Source: an uncultured Neomegalonema sp.
GTDB lineage: Bacteria > Pseudomonadota > Alphaproteobacteria > Rhodobacterales > Rhodobacteraceae
DNA length: 42,337 nt
Direction of reading: 5' to 3'
NCBI GenBank assembly: GCA_937911325.1
Contig: CALDSD010000071.1
Coordinates: forward strand, 1-42,337
Shown here: piece by piece, positions 23,397 through 31,369 of the stretch
Position numbering within the stretch: the stretch's first letter is position 1
Layout: each line of letters begins with the position of its first letter
The notes under the pieces: model-generated
The model's database searches: none
The model's input: only the letters and a program-made list of their open reading frames with translations
What the model was told of the DNA's origin: nothing
Position numbers and translations under genes: made by a program

Positions 23397-25482
23397 GCCC
23401 TCGGCGGCGCCGCCGTCCGCCGCCATCGCCGCTTGCGGGAGCGATCGTAACCTGCGGCAGCGTGACGACTTCTTCGAGCTTCGGGAACGGCTCGGTCTTG
23501 TTCGGCACGGCCATCGCGTTCACGAAGTGCTCCTGGAACTTCGGTTCTACGGCTGTTTCGATCTTTTCGATCTCGCGCACGACCCGCTCGATTTCGCGGC
23601 GCGCGGCCGAGTTGAGCAGCGCGATCCGAGCGCCGGTGCCGGCCGCGTTGCCGACGGAGGTGACCTTGTCGACTTCGCAGTCGGGGATCATGCCAAGCAC
23701 CATCGCATGCAGTGGCGAGATATGCGCGCCGAACGCGCCAGCCAGAACGATACGATCGACCGTCTCGACCCCGCGCTTGTCCATCAGCAGTTTACAGCCG
23801 GCGAACAGCGCCGCCTTGGCGAGCTGGATCGCACGCACGTCGTTCTGGGTCACGGCGATGCGTGGCGCGTCGCCTGCGCCGTCCGCAGCCCCGTCGTGGA
23901 GCATGTAGGAGAATGTCCGACCGTCCTCGAAGATCCGATTACTCTGCGCTTTCAGCCCGCCGTCGATCGCGCCGTCCTCGTCGATCACGCCCGCGAGGCG
24001 CATCTCGGCGATGACTTCGATGATGCCGGAGCCGCAAATACCCGTCACGCCGGTATCCGAAACCGCCTCGGCGAAGCCTGGCTCGTCTGACCAGAGGTCG
24101 GAACCGATGACCTTGAAGCGCGGTTCCTTCGTCTTGGGATCGATGCGCACGCGTTCGATCGCGCCGGGCGCCGCCCGTTGGCCGCTCGAGATCTGGGCGC
24201 CTTCGAAAGCCGGACCCGTGGGCGAAGAGCAAGCGAGCACGCCGCCCTGGTCGCCCAGAACGATCTCGGCGTTGGTGCCGACGTCGACAACCAGCGTGAG
24301 CTCTTCCTGCAGATGCGGCGTTTCGGACAACACCACGGCGGCGGCGTCTGCGCCGACATGCCCCGCGATACACGGCAAAACATAGATCCGCGCATCCGGA
24401 TGCATCTGCAGCTCGATCTCGGTGGCCCAGAGCGTGATGCCGTCATTGGTCGTGAGCGCGAACGGGGCGCCGCCAAGCTCCACCGGGTCGATTCCCAAAA
24501 GCAGGTGGTGCATGATGGGGTTGCCGACGAATACGCCTTCAAGCACGTCGGCCCGGGCGATCATCGCCTCGGCGCAGAGTTGCCCGATCAGTGCGTTGAT
24601 CGCTTCGCGCACCGCGGCCGTCATTTCGGCGGCGCCGCCGGGGTTCATCATCGAATAAGAGACCCGGCTCATCAGATCTTCGCCAAAGCGGATCTGTGGG
24701 TTCATCAGGCCGGTCGAGGCTTTCACGGCCCCGTCGCGCAGGTTCACCAGATGCCCGGCGATCGTCGTCGAGCCGATGTCGAACGCGACCCCGTAGACGC
24801 CGCCCTGATAGACGCCTGGCCAGATGTTCACGATCCGGCCGGTGGAGCGGCCGCGGCCCACGTATACGGCGACGGTGACTTTCCAGTTTCCTTCACGGAG
24901 GACCGGCTGGATCATCTGCAGGGTCCGGAGGTCGCCGAGGATGTTGGCGAGCTCCCATTGCTCAAAAAGCGCTTCCTGCAGCCGCTCGAGATCGCCCGAG
25001 GGATTGTGCATGTCGGGCTCTTCGACCTCGACGTAGTAAAGACGCGTCGCCGGGTCGAGCACGATGTCGCGCGCTTCCGCGCGTTTGCGGACGATCTGTT
25101 TGTGAACCTGGCTGTCCGGCGGCACGTCGATGACGAGATCGCCTTGGATCGTCGCCTGGCATCCGAGCCGGCGCGCGTCTTTCATCTCGCGCTTGGATCT
25201 GTAGCGCGCCTCGACCTTGTTCCATTCCGAAATGTGGTCCTGCGCGACCTGAACCCCGTGCTTTGGGAAATCGCCGAAGGACGGAATGATCTGGCAGCGA
25301 CCGCAGATGCCGCGGCCCCCGCAAACGGTGTCCAGATCGACGCCCAGCTGCCGCGCTGCGACCAGCACTGGGGTGCCAAGGGGAAACTTGCCGCGCTTGC
25401 CGGACGGCGTGAAGACCACCAGCGCTTCAGTCTTGGTGGACGCCTCCGGCGCATCGGTCGTAGTTACGTCTGCCTCGGCCAT
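23389..25482 (-). CDS. RamA-like corrinoid-activating protein (2Fe-2S ferredoxin domain plus ASKHA ATPase, DUF4445)
   Basis: A 697-residue protein. The N-terminal plant-type [2Fe-2S] ferredoxin domain has Cys54, Cys60, Cys63 (CGGRGICGRC) and Cys108 (RLGCQA). A linker domain and then the DUF4445 ASKHA ATPase domain follow, with AFDIGSTTIAG, LVVDVGTNAEI, TGICGSGIIEV and LAGAFGAHI. Such proteins (RACo, RamA) use ATP to reduce Co(II) corrinoid in methyl-transfer proteins back to active Co(I). In Phaeobacter a relative is required for a split, B12-dependent methionine synthase. The start at 25482 has AGGGGCG upstream. The extreme C-terminus is an unusual basic tail, GDGGGRRRRRGRG, mirrored in the neighbouring methyltransferase. 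Confidence 0.9.
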   Translation of the reverse strand: MAEADVTTTDAPEASTKTEALVVFTPSGKRGKFPLGTPVLVAARQLGVDLDTVCGGRGICGRCQIIPSFGDFPKHGVQVAQDHISEWNKVEARYRSKREMKDARRLGCQATIQGDLVIDVPPDSQVHKQIVRKRAEARDIVLDPATRLYYVEVEEPDMHNPSGDLERLQEALFEQWELANILGDLRTLQMIQPVLREGNWKVTVAVYVGRGRSTGRIVNIWPGVYQGGVYGVAFDIGSTTIAGHLVNLRDGAVKASTGLMNPQIRFGEDLMSRVSYSMMNPGGAAEMTAAVREAINALIGQLCAEAMIARADVLEGVFVGNPIMHHLLLGIDPVELGGAPFALTTNDGITLWATEIELQMHPDARIYVLPCIAGHVGADAAAVVLSETPHLQEELTLVVDVGTNAEIVLGDQGGVLACSSPTGPAFEGAQISSGQRAAPGAIERVRIDPKTKEPRFKVIGSDLWSDEPGFAEAVSDTGVTGICGSGIIEVIAEMRLAGVIDEDGAIDGGLKAQSNRIFEDGRTFSYMLHDGAADGAGDAPRIAVTQNDVRAIQLAKAALFAGCKLLMDKRGVETVDRIVLAGAFGAHISPLHAMVLGMIPDCEVDKVTSVGNAAGTGARIALLNSAARREIERVVREIEKIETAVEPKFQEHFVNAMAVPNKTEPFPKLEEVVTLPQVTIAPASGDGGGRRRRRGRG

Positions 25483-25709
25483 TTTCGCCCCTGATCTTTG
25501 TCGCAATCCGTTATCGCCCGGAGGAGGCGGGTGCTGACTGACCTAACCGACGCAAACGCCGATTCAAGCGACATCGGCGCTGGAAAAAGGCTGGCATTCG
25601 ACCTTTGGGTCTTTTTTCGAGGGGTTCGCCAAGCATTTTAGCGTGGCGCTTAACGGTTTTGGCCGATGGGATGCAAAGATCTCGAGGGAACGACAGCCTC
25701 CACGGCGAA

Positions 25710-25754
25710 GGGGTGGAGGGGCCGAGGGGCGGAGGGGTGCGGGACGGGGCGGGG
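25710..25754 (+). other. G-quadruplex-forming GGGG tandem motif
   Basis: Six GGGG runs occur in 45 bases. The first four (25710-25713, 25718-25721, 25726-25729, 25734-25737) are spaced by four bases each, forming octamer repeats of the type GGGGNNGA. Two more runs lie at 25746-25749 and 25751-25754. This is a textbook four-tetrad quadruplex motif on the plus strand. It lies in the 318-bp gap (25483-25800) between the RamA-like gene and the broken GNAT gene, in which I see no other gene or recognised riboswitch. On the minus-strand transcript it reads as C-runs. Confidence 0.65.
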
Positions 25755-25800
25755 CGGAGAAAGACGCAGTCCAATGAGCGATTCAATGCTACGGCGACGC

Positions 25801-26607
25801 TTAACTAGTTGCGCGAGCCGCGCCGAACCGCGCCTCGTCGACACAGGCCAGGAAGGCCCATCCCGATGGAACAACGCCCAGTTTGGCGCAAAGCGCGTTC
25901 GAGGCTTCGTTCTCTGCTCGCACGCCGGTGACAAACCCAGTCATGCCGAACCGGTCCGCGGCCTCGACCATCGCCTGCGCCCCAAGCGCGGCGGCCAAAC
26001 CTTGGCCGCGGCGATCCTTTCGGGTCGCCAGAAACCCCCAAAACGCGTCTGTCGCGTGGGGACCTTTGGGATGGTTGTAGACAACCGACCCGGCGGCGGC
26101 CGCGACCTTGCCGTCGGCGTCGACGGCGTAGACCGTAACCCCAGGACGGGCGACGCCGCGCATCGTTGATCCGGAGATGGGCAACACGCCGCAGTCTATC
26201 TACACGCTGGCGATCTCGTGCAGCGTCGCGTCCGATGTCGAGGCGTCGGCAATCCGAACGGTAAGATCATCGGGCAGCGAACATTCGGCGAGGTGGTTTC
26301 GCGCGCTCTTTACGGCGGTCAGATCGCCGCGGAGGTGTTCGTAGCGCGTTGTGACCACGCCGCTCTCGCGAACGGTTTCCGCCAGACCATCGACCTCTTC
26401 AACCGGGATGTAGTGTCCAGCGCCGACGGATTGGATCCCCGCCAGCGCCAAAAGGCGTTCGGCGGCGGCCTCTCCTCCACCGACGCTGTTTACAAGTCTT
26501 CCGTTGAAGCCAAACCGTGGATCATCGTGGACGAGCCGCCAAAGCGCCCAGGCGCGCCGTGTCGCCTCCGCCGCCTGAGGACGTCCGAAGTAGAGGTCGC
26601 GGTCCAC
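25801..26607 (-). pseudogene. GNAT-family N-acetyltransferase gene interrupted by an in-frame TAG
   Basis: Two minus-strand ORFs in the same frame, 26607-26200 (135 residues) and 26187-25801 (128 residues), are separated only by TAG at 26202-26200 and four sense codons. Joined, they give a normal-length GNAT of about 268 residues. The first part has the N-terminal region and the start of the fold (LTVRIADASTSDATLHEI). The second has motif A, the acetyl-CoA loop RKDRRGQGLAAALG, and NEASNALCAKLG. One nonsense change would explain this. The start GTG 26607 lies 27 bp after the methyltransferase stop, in the same frame. A sequencing error, a split gene with GTG 26187 restart, or readthrough cannot be excluded. 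TAG is an ordinary stop elsewhere here. Confidence 0.75.
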
Positions 26608-26634
26608 GTTCGGCCCTCTTCTGCAGAGACGGGC

Positions 26635-27687
26635 CTAACCGCGACGGCGTCCGCCGCGGCGACGTCCGCCGCCTTCACCGCCCGCCTCGGTCGGGGCCTT
26701 GTTGAAGGCGATCCAGGCGGCGCCGTGCTCATCGTTGTTCATCAGGAAATTCGCCGCGCGGATCGCCTCAAGCTCCTTGGACGGCGATCCTTTGGTCGGA
26801 GCCATGCCGAGGGCTGGCGCCAGCTTGCTCCAGTCCGCGTCCTCCGGGATTGTGATCCCCAGCGCTGCGAGCTGTTCGGTTTTTTCCGCAATCTTCTTGG
26901 GCCCTGACGGCAGCTGAACAGGGTTCATGATCGCGCTTGTCATGCCGGCCTGGATCGCCATCGGAAGGAAGGCGTTGTTGATGCCGTGACGGTTCGGCAG
27001 ACCAAACGAGATGTTGGACGCGCCGCATGTCGTGTTGACCTTCAGCTCTTCGCGCAACCGTTTCAGCAACGCAAAAACCTGCTGGCCCGCGGTCGCCATC
27101 GCGCCAATCGGCATCACCAGCGGATCAACGACGATGTCATGGGCTGGAATGCCGTAGTCGGCGGCGTGCTCGACAATCTTCTTTGCCACGGCGAAACGCA
27201 CGTCCGGATCCTCGGAGATGCCGCTCTCGTCGTTCGAGATCGCCACCACCGGCAGCTTGTGCTTGCCACAGAGCGGCAGGATCGCTTCGAGCTTCTCTTC
27301 TTCACCGGTGGTCGAGTTGATGAGCGGACGTCCTTCGACGACTTCAAGCGCCGCTTCGATCGCGCCTGTGACCGAACTGTCGATGCAGATCGGCAGGTCC
27401 GAGACTTCCTGCACGCGTTTGATCGTCTCGACCAGCAACGGCGGCTCGGTCTGGTTGGGATCCGGGTTGGAGTTGAAGACCACGCCGGCGTTCACGTCCA
27501 AAACGTCGGCGCCCGCGGCGGTCTGTTCGATGGCGTCCTTGATCACCGTGGAGAAGTCGCCGGCCTCCATTTCGGCGGCGAGCTTCTTTCGGCCTGTGGG
27601 GTTGATCCGTTCGCCGATCACGCAAAACGGAGCGTCGAAGCCGATGAGGGCGGTTTTGGTCTTCGACTCAAGGACTGTGCGGGTCAT
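26635..27687 (-). CDS. Methyl-tetrahydrofolate:corrinoid methyltransferase (pterin-binding, MetH-like / AcsE-like domain)
   Basis: A 350-residue pterin-binding TIM-barrel protein equal to the folate module of MetH or to AcsE. FCVIGERINPTGRKKLA is the pterin signature (about residues 21-37), followed by GADVLDVNAGV, ICIDSSVTGAIEAAL, INSTTGEEEKLE, DIVVDPLVMPIGA and NTTCGASNISFGLPNR. It transfers the methyl group of 5-methyl-THF to a corrinoid protein; the corrinoid and homocysteine modules of a split methionine synthase are not in this window. ATG 27687 has CAGGAGATGGC. The C-terminal 20 residues are a Gly/Arg tail (GGEGGGRRRGGRRRG). The neighbour upstream is the MetF-like reductase, which would make its substrate. 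Confidence 0.9.
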   Translation of the reverse strand: MTRTVLESKTKTALIGFDAPFCVIGERINPTGRKKLAAEMEAGDFSTVIKDAIEQTAAGADVLDVNAGVVFNSNPDPNQTEPPLLVETIKRVQEVSDLPICIDSSVTGAIEAALEVVEGRPLINSTTGEEEKLEAILPLCGKHKLPVVAISNDESGISEDPDVRFAVAKKIVEHAADYGIPAHDIVVDPLVMPIGAMATAGQQVFALLKRLREELKVNTTCGASNISFGLPNRHGINNAFLPMAIQAGMTSAIMNPVQLPSGPKKIAEKTEQLAALGITIPEDADWSKLAPALGMAPTKGSPSKELEAIRAANFLMNNDEHGAAWIAFNKAPTEAGGEGGGRRRGGRRRG

Positions 27688-27780
27688 GCCATCTCCTGAC
27701 GCTGGCGGTTCGGCCGGCGGGGCTGCGAGGCGGCGCCCGGCCGCCTCTCGGTGTTCAAGTCTTCGATCGTTTATGGGGGC

Positions 27781-28722
27781 TTAGGCGGTTTCCGCGGCTG
27801 CGGTCGCGCCCTCGACGCGGAGGTTCGCCCATTCTGCGCCGCGTTTTATGCCGCCCAGAGGGAAGATGTGGACTTTTTCGATATTGAACCCTGGGGTCGC
27901 CGCAGCATGCGCCGCGAGTTCGTCGACGAACTCGTTGGGCTCGTAGGGCAAGAGCAGCTTGGTCATGTCCATCGCCCGGCGCTGGAGCACCCGAACGGAG
28001 GCCCCGACGCCGCACTCGATCGCGAACTTGATCATCGTCTGGAGCTTTGCGGGGCCAGCGACGCCGATATGGATCGGCAGGTCGATCCCTTCGGCCTTGA
28101 GACGGTCAGCCCATTTGATCACCGGCGCCGACTCGAAGGCGAACTGCGTAATGATCGCCATCTCGGCGTCCGTGCGGTCATTGAATGACTGCTTCCAACG
28201 GATCGCGTCCATCACGTTGCGGTCCGAACCGTCGGGGTCGATGTCCTTGTTGCCTTCAGGATGGCCGGCGACGTGGAGCCGTTTGAAGCCGGCTTTGTCG
28301 AACAGGCCCGTCTCCAACAGCTGCATCGAGCAGTGGTAATCGCCGCGCGGCTTCGTCACGCCGCCCGCGAGAAGCAGCGCCTGATCGACGCCGACGTCCT
28401 GATAGCGCTGGATCCAATCGGCCAGAACCGTTTCATCGGCGATGATGCGCGCAGGGAAATGCGGCATCACCTGGAAGCCATCCTCCCGCAGGCGTTTGGC
28501 GGTGGCGAGCATGTCTTCGATCGGGGTTCCGTCGATATGCGCGATGTAGACGCGCGTATCGGCCGGCAGGAGCGCCTTGAAGTCTTCGACCTTGGCCGCG
28601 GTGCGTGGCATCACTTCGATCGAATAGCCGGCGAGAAACGCCTGAACGGCTGCGCTGTTGGGCGCGTCGGTGGCCTCCGCCGCGGCGGATCCGCCGGTGA
28701 AGAGGTTGAGTATCTTCGCCAT
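27781..28722 (-). CDS. 5,10-methylenetetrahydrofolate reductase family protein (MetF-like)
   Basis: A 313-residue TIM-barrel flavoprotein of the methylene-THF reductase family, converting 5,10-methylene-THF to 5-methyl-THF. Recognisable blocks are YSIEVMPR (catalytic Glu of the SxEx pattern), RVYIAHIDGTP, VMPHFPAR, ALLLAGGV, FKRLHVAGHPEGNKD, IITQFAFES and LPIHIGVAGPA. The frame also allows a GTG two codons upstream (28728); AGGAGGAG is compatible with either. It lies between the PF13769-like gene (57 bp upstream) and the methyltransferase (93 bp downstream). Together they form a methyl-THF supply and delivery unit. Confidence 0.88.
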   Translation of the reverse strand: MAKILNLFTGGSAAAEATDAPNSAAVQAFLAGYSIEVMPRTAAKVEDFKALLPADTRVYIAHIDGTPIEDMLATAKRLREDGFQVMPHFPARIIADETVLADWIQRYQDVGVDQALLLAGGVTKPRGDYHCSMQLLETGLFDKAGFKRLHVAGHPEGNKDIDPDGSDRNVMDAIRWKQSFNDRTDAEMAIITQFAFESAPVIKWADRLKAEGIDLPIHIGVAGPAKLQTMIKFAIECGVGASVRVLQRRAMDMTKLLLPYEPNEFVDELAAHAAATPGFNIEKVHIFPLGGIKRGAEWANLRVEGATAAAETA

Positions 28723-28779
28723 GATCACCGTCTCCTCCTAAGCCGACGCTTCCCAAAAGTCATCTCGGCTAAGTATACG

Positions 28780-29097
28780 CTAGTCGCCGCTGCGGGAGGC
28801 CTCCGCCCAACCATCGTTCGCGATCAGCGCTTTTATTCGTTCATTGTCGTACTCGGCGTCGAGGCTCGATGCGGTGCGATCTGCGACATCTTCTGCATCG
28901 CCTTCGACCTCGACGGGTTCGCTCTTACGCCACGAAGCGAGATAGGCGTCTTCGTCTTTTGCGCCCACTTTCATCGCGCATCGGTCGATCGCCTGCTCAA
29001 ATCGCTCCGGCAGTTGCCGTTTCGTGGCGCGGCGGCCGGCGCCGACAGCGACCATGCTGGGAATGTCGCGCCAATAGGTGATGACGAGTGCTGGCAT
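28780..29097 (-). CDS. Small conserved protein of the PF13769 ('virulence factor') family
   Basis: A 105-residue protein beginning MPALVITYWRDIPSMV, with GRRATKRQLPERFEQAID and a WRKSEPVEVEGD block, a pattern I associate with the PF13769 'virulence factor' family. In roseobacters such genes sit beside the B12-dependent methyl-transfer genes, as here. The biochemical role is unknown and the historical name is probably misleading. ATG 29097 has GGGAGATCC upstream. It is the first gene of the minus-strand cluster. Confidence 0.72.
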   Translation of the reverse strand: MPALVITYWRDIPSMVAVGAGRRATKRQLPERFEQAIDRCAMKVGAKDEDAYLASWRKSEPVEVEGDAEDVADRTASSLDAEYDNERIKALIANDGWAEASRSGD

Positions 29098-29281
29098 TTG
29101 GATCTCCCGCAGGCGTTGGCGTTTCGTGTTATGGATTTGGGCTGTCTCTAAGGCGCGGCAAGCGCCGCAGGTCGGCGAGAACGCGACGGGCGCGCTTCAC
29201 TTTGCGACTTTCTAGAACGCGATGGCCGAATTTCGCGCTGATGGTTCGACATCAGCGCCGAAGTTGGTAAGGGCTTCGGGC

Positions 29282-30385
29282 ATGATCTTGGTGCTGACAC
29301 AGTGCTTCCCCCCGGTGTCGGGAGGGATCGAGACCTATGTCGCGGGCTTCGCCGAGGCCGCGTCGGCGGTGGGGCGGGACGTGGTCGTCTTGGCGGATGG
29401 CGGCTCTGATGCGCAAGCCTATGACGATCGAACGTCGCCGCCCTACCAGATCCGCAGGTTTGGCGGGGCAAAGCTCATCCGGCGACCGTTGAAGGCGTTG
29501 GCGGCGCGGCGTTTCGCGTCGTCATGCGAGATGGTTTTGGCGGACAGCTGGAAAAGCCTCGAATGGGTGGACCCGAAGCCGTTTCGGGCCGCGGGCGCGC
29601 GGATCGCGTGCCTGGCGCACGGGATGGAGTTTCCGGAGGCGCCGTCCGAGGGGAAACGCCGCCGGATCGCCGCCTCCCTGGCGAAGGCCGATCGGGTTTT
29701 GGCGAACTCGACATACACGAGGTCGCTGGTCTCGGAGATCGTCTCTCACGCTGGATTGGAGCTCGCAACGCCGCCGATCTCTCCGCAGCCTGATCCGACC
29801 CCTGCGCAAGTCGAACAGCTCTCGAAGCGCATCGGCGCGGCCTCCTTCGACAGACCCGTCATCGCGACGCTGTGCCGCTTGGAGCCGAGAAAGGGCGTTG
29901 ATCGGGTGATCTGCGCCTTGGGACGCTTGAAGTCTCGGCATCCCACGGCGGTCTTTGCGGTCGCCGGAGCTGGGGACGACCGACTTCGGTTGGAGACGCT
30001 GGCCAATGTGGAGGGTCTCACAGATCGCGTGATCTTTTTGGGGCGTGTCGATGATGCGGAAAAACATGCCCTTTTCTCGAGGGCTGATCTCTTCGCGATG
30101 CCGACCCGTCGCGTCGGCTCCAGCGTCGAGGGGTTCGGCATCGTTTATCTGGAGGCTGGCTGGCAAGGCGCGCCGGCGCTGGCGGGCGCCGAGGGCGGCG
30201 CGAGAGACGCCGTGCTCGACGGAGAAACGGGGCTGGTTTGCGACGGGGCCGACCTCGACGCGGTCATCGAAGCTCTGGACGCGCTGTTGGGCGACAAGCC
30301 ACGGCGTGAGGCGATGGGCCGGGCGGCGGCGAAACATGCCAGGGAAAACACCTGGGCGGCGCGCATCGACGGGTTTCTGGGTTAG
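29282..30385 (+). CDS. GT4-family glycosyltransferase
   Basis: A 367-residue GT-B fold glycosyltransferase of family 4, transferring a sugar from an activated donor. The N-terminal acceptor domain has LTQCFPPVSGGIETYV. The C-terminal donor domain has CRLEPRKGVDRVI, VAGAGDDR, VIFLGRVDDAEKHALF, and the catalytic SVEGFGIVYLEA (E-x7-E motif). The GT4 core begins near MILVLTQ, so the start at 29282 is preferred; the frame also has an ATG at 29222 that would add 20 residues. It meets the GT2 gene tail-to-tail with a 4-base overlap. A cell-surface polysaccharide or lipid-linked glycan role is likely. Confidence 0.9.
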   Translation: MILVLTQCFPPVSGGIETYVAGFAEAASAVGRDVVVLADGGSDAQAYDDRTSPPYQIRRFGGAKLIRRPLKALAARRFASSCEMVLADSWKSLEWVDPKPFRAAGARIACLAHGMEFPEAPSEGKRRRIAASLAKADRVLANSTYTRSLVSEIVSHAGLELATPPISPQPDPTPAQVEQLSKRIGAASFDRPVIATLCRLEPRKGVDRVICALGRLKSRHPTAVFAVAGAGDDRLRLETLANVEGLTDRVIFLGRVDDAEKHALFSRADLFAMPTRRVGSSVEGFGIVYLEAGWQGAPALAGAEGGARDAVLDGETGLVCDGADLDAVIEALDALLGDKPRREAMGRAAAKHARENTWAARIDGFLG

Positions 30386-31224
30386 TCGCTTCCAGCCGAA
30401 TTGGGTCGGTGCAGTCCGCGGTGACGCTCGTAGCTTTTGACGTCGCGCATGAAGCGTCCGAAAGCGACGGCGCGCGCGATCGCAAACCCGTACAGCCCTT
30501 GCCGCCACAATCCGCGCAGGAAGTAATGGCGAAGAAAATAAAACGGGGGCGCGAGCAGCATCCGCGAAACGATCAGCCATTTCGGCTTCAGCTTGGTTTC
30601 CTTCGCTCGAACCGAACTGACCCGGTTCCACTTGGCCATGTATTGCTCGAAGTCGCGGAAGGAGTGATGAAGCAGCGCGCCGTCGACGTCGCCGATCTCG
30701 ACCTCTTCCGACAACTCGAGCTGATCCCAGGCCTTGTGGTCCGGCATTTGATGCCGCCGGCCGTCATAAAGCTTCGCGCGGGGGTCGACATTCGTCTTCC
30801 ACCAGGGGTCGCCGATCGGCGGTACGGTGATCAACGACAGGCGATAGGCGCTGAGCGGAGGGGCGCCATCCTTGAAAAGGTTCCGGATATTGGCGGCGAG
30901 ATCCTCGGAAACGATCTCGTCGGCGTCCAGATCCAGCTTCCAGTCATAGCTGCAAAGCGCCTCGCCAGCGCGCTTTTGCGCGCCGTTGCCGAGCCAGGGC
31001 TGATCCACGAAGCGCGCGCCGGCGGCGTCGGCGATGTCGCGCGTGCGATCTGTCGATCCGCTGTCGACGATCACCACCTCGCGGGCGACCTTCAAGGCGG
31101 CGGTCACCACGGCGCCGATCATCCGTTCTTCGTTCAAAGTGCGGATGTAACAAGACAAAGGTGGGCGCGCATCGACGCTGTCCCTTGGCTCTGGCGCTTC
31201 GTTTGGAGTTGGAACGGCGGTCAT
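30382..31224 (-). CDS. GT2-family glycosyltransferase (WaaE/KdtX-like)
   Basis: A 280-residue GT-A fold glycosyltransferase. The opening strand is LSCYIRTLNEERMIGAVV, then VVIVDSGSTDRTRDIA, and the donor/metal-binding DLDADEIVSED. A KTNVDPRAKLYDGRRH block and a hydrophobic C-terminal stretch near FYFLRHYFLRGL suggest membrane association. This resembles LPS-core glucosyltransferases of the WaaE/KdtX type. The start is uncertain: frames remain open to 31266 and beyond, with no convincing ribosome-binding site; 31224 is a compromise. The 3' end overlaps the convergent GT4 gene by 4 bases. Confidence 0.88.
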   Translation of the reverse strand: MTAVPTPNEAPEPRDSVDARPPLSCYIRTLNEERMIGAVVTAALKVAREVVIVDSGSTDRTRDIADAAGARFVDQPWLGNGAQKRAGEALCSYDWKLDLDADEIVSEDLAANIRNLFKDGAPPLSAYRLSLITVPPIGDPWWKTNVDPRAKLYDGRRHQMPDHKAWDQLELSEEVEIGDVDGALLHHSFRDFEQYMAKWNRVSSVRAKETKLKPKWLIVSRMLLAPPFYFLRHYFLRGLWRQGLYGFAIARAVAFGRFMRDVKSYERHRGLHRPNSAGSD

Positions 31225-31369
31225 CCGATGGATCTTTGCGGCTGCAGCGACCGTGATTTGAACCATGTCGAGCGATCGCGGACAAGCGGCGGTTAAGCGC
31301 GATGTCTTATTGCAACATTTCAACTCTTTGATACGATGATCGCGACTGGAAAAATATCGGGATGCTCCC

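Noticed and set aside
25483-25800. Possible SAM-II or cobalamin riboswitch upstream of the RamA-like gene
   Set aside because: A GCTAAAATGC stretch superficially recalls SAM-II, but the conserved pseudoknot order is not met, and no B12-box-like GCCACTG is present.
23389-29097. Pyrrolysine-type amber recoding in the corrinoid cluster
   Set aside because: The methyltransferase has no internal TAG, and TAG ends many unrelated genes in the window. The GNAT TAG is best explained as a nonsense change, though it is kept as a finding.
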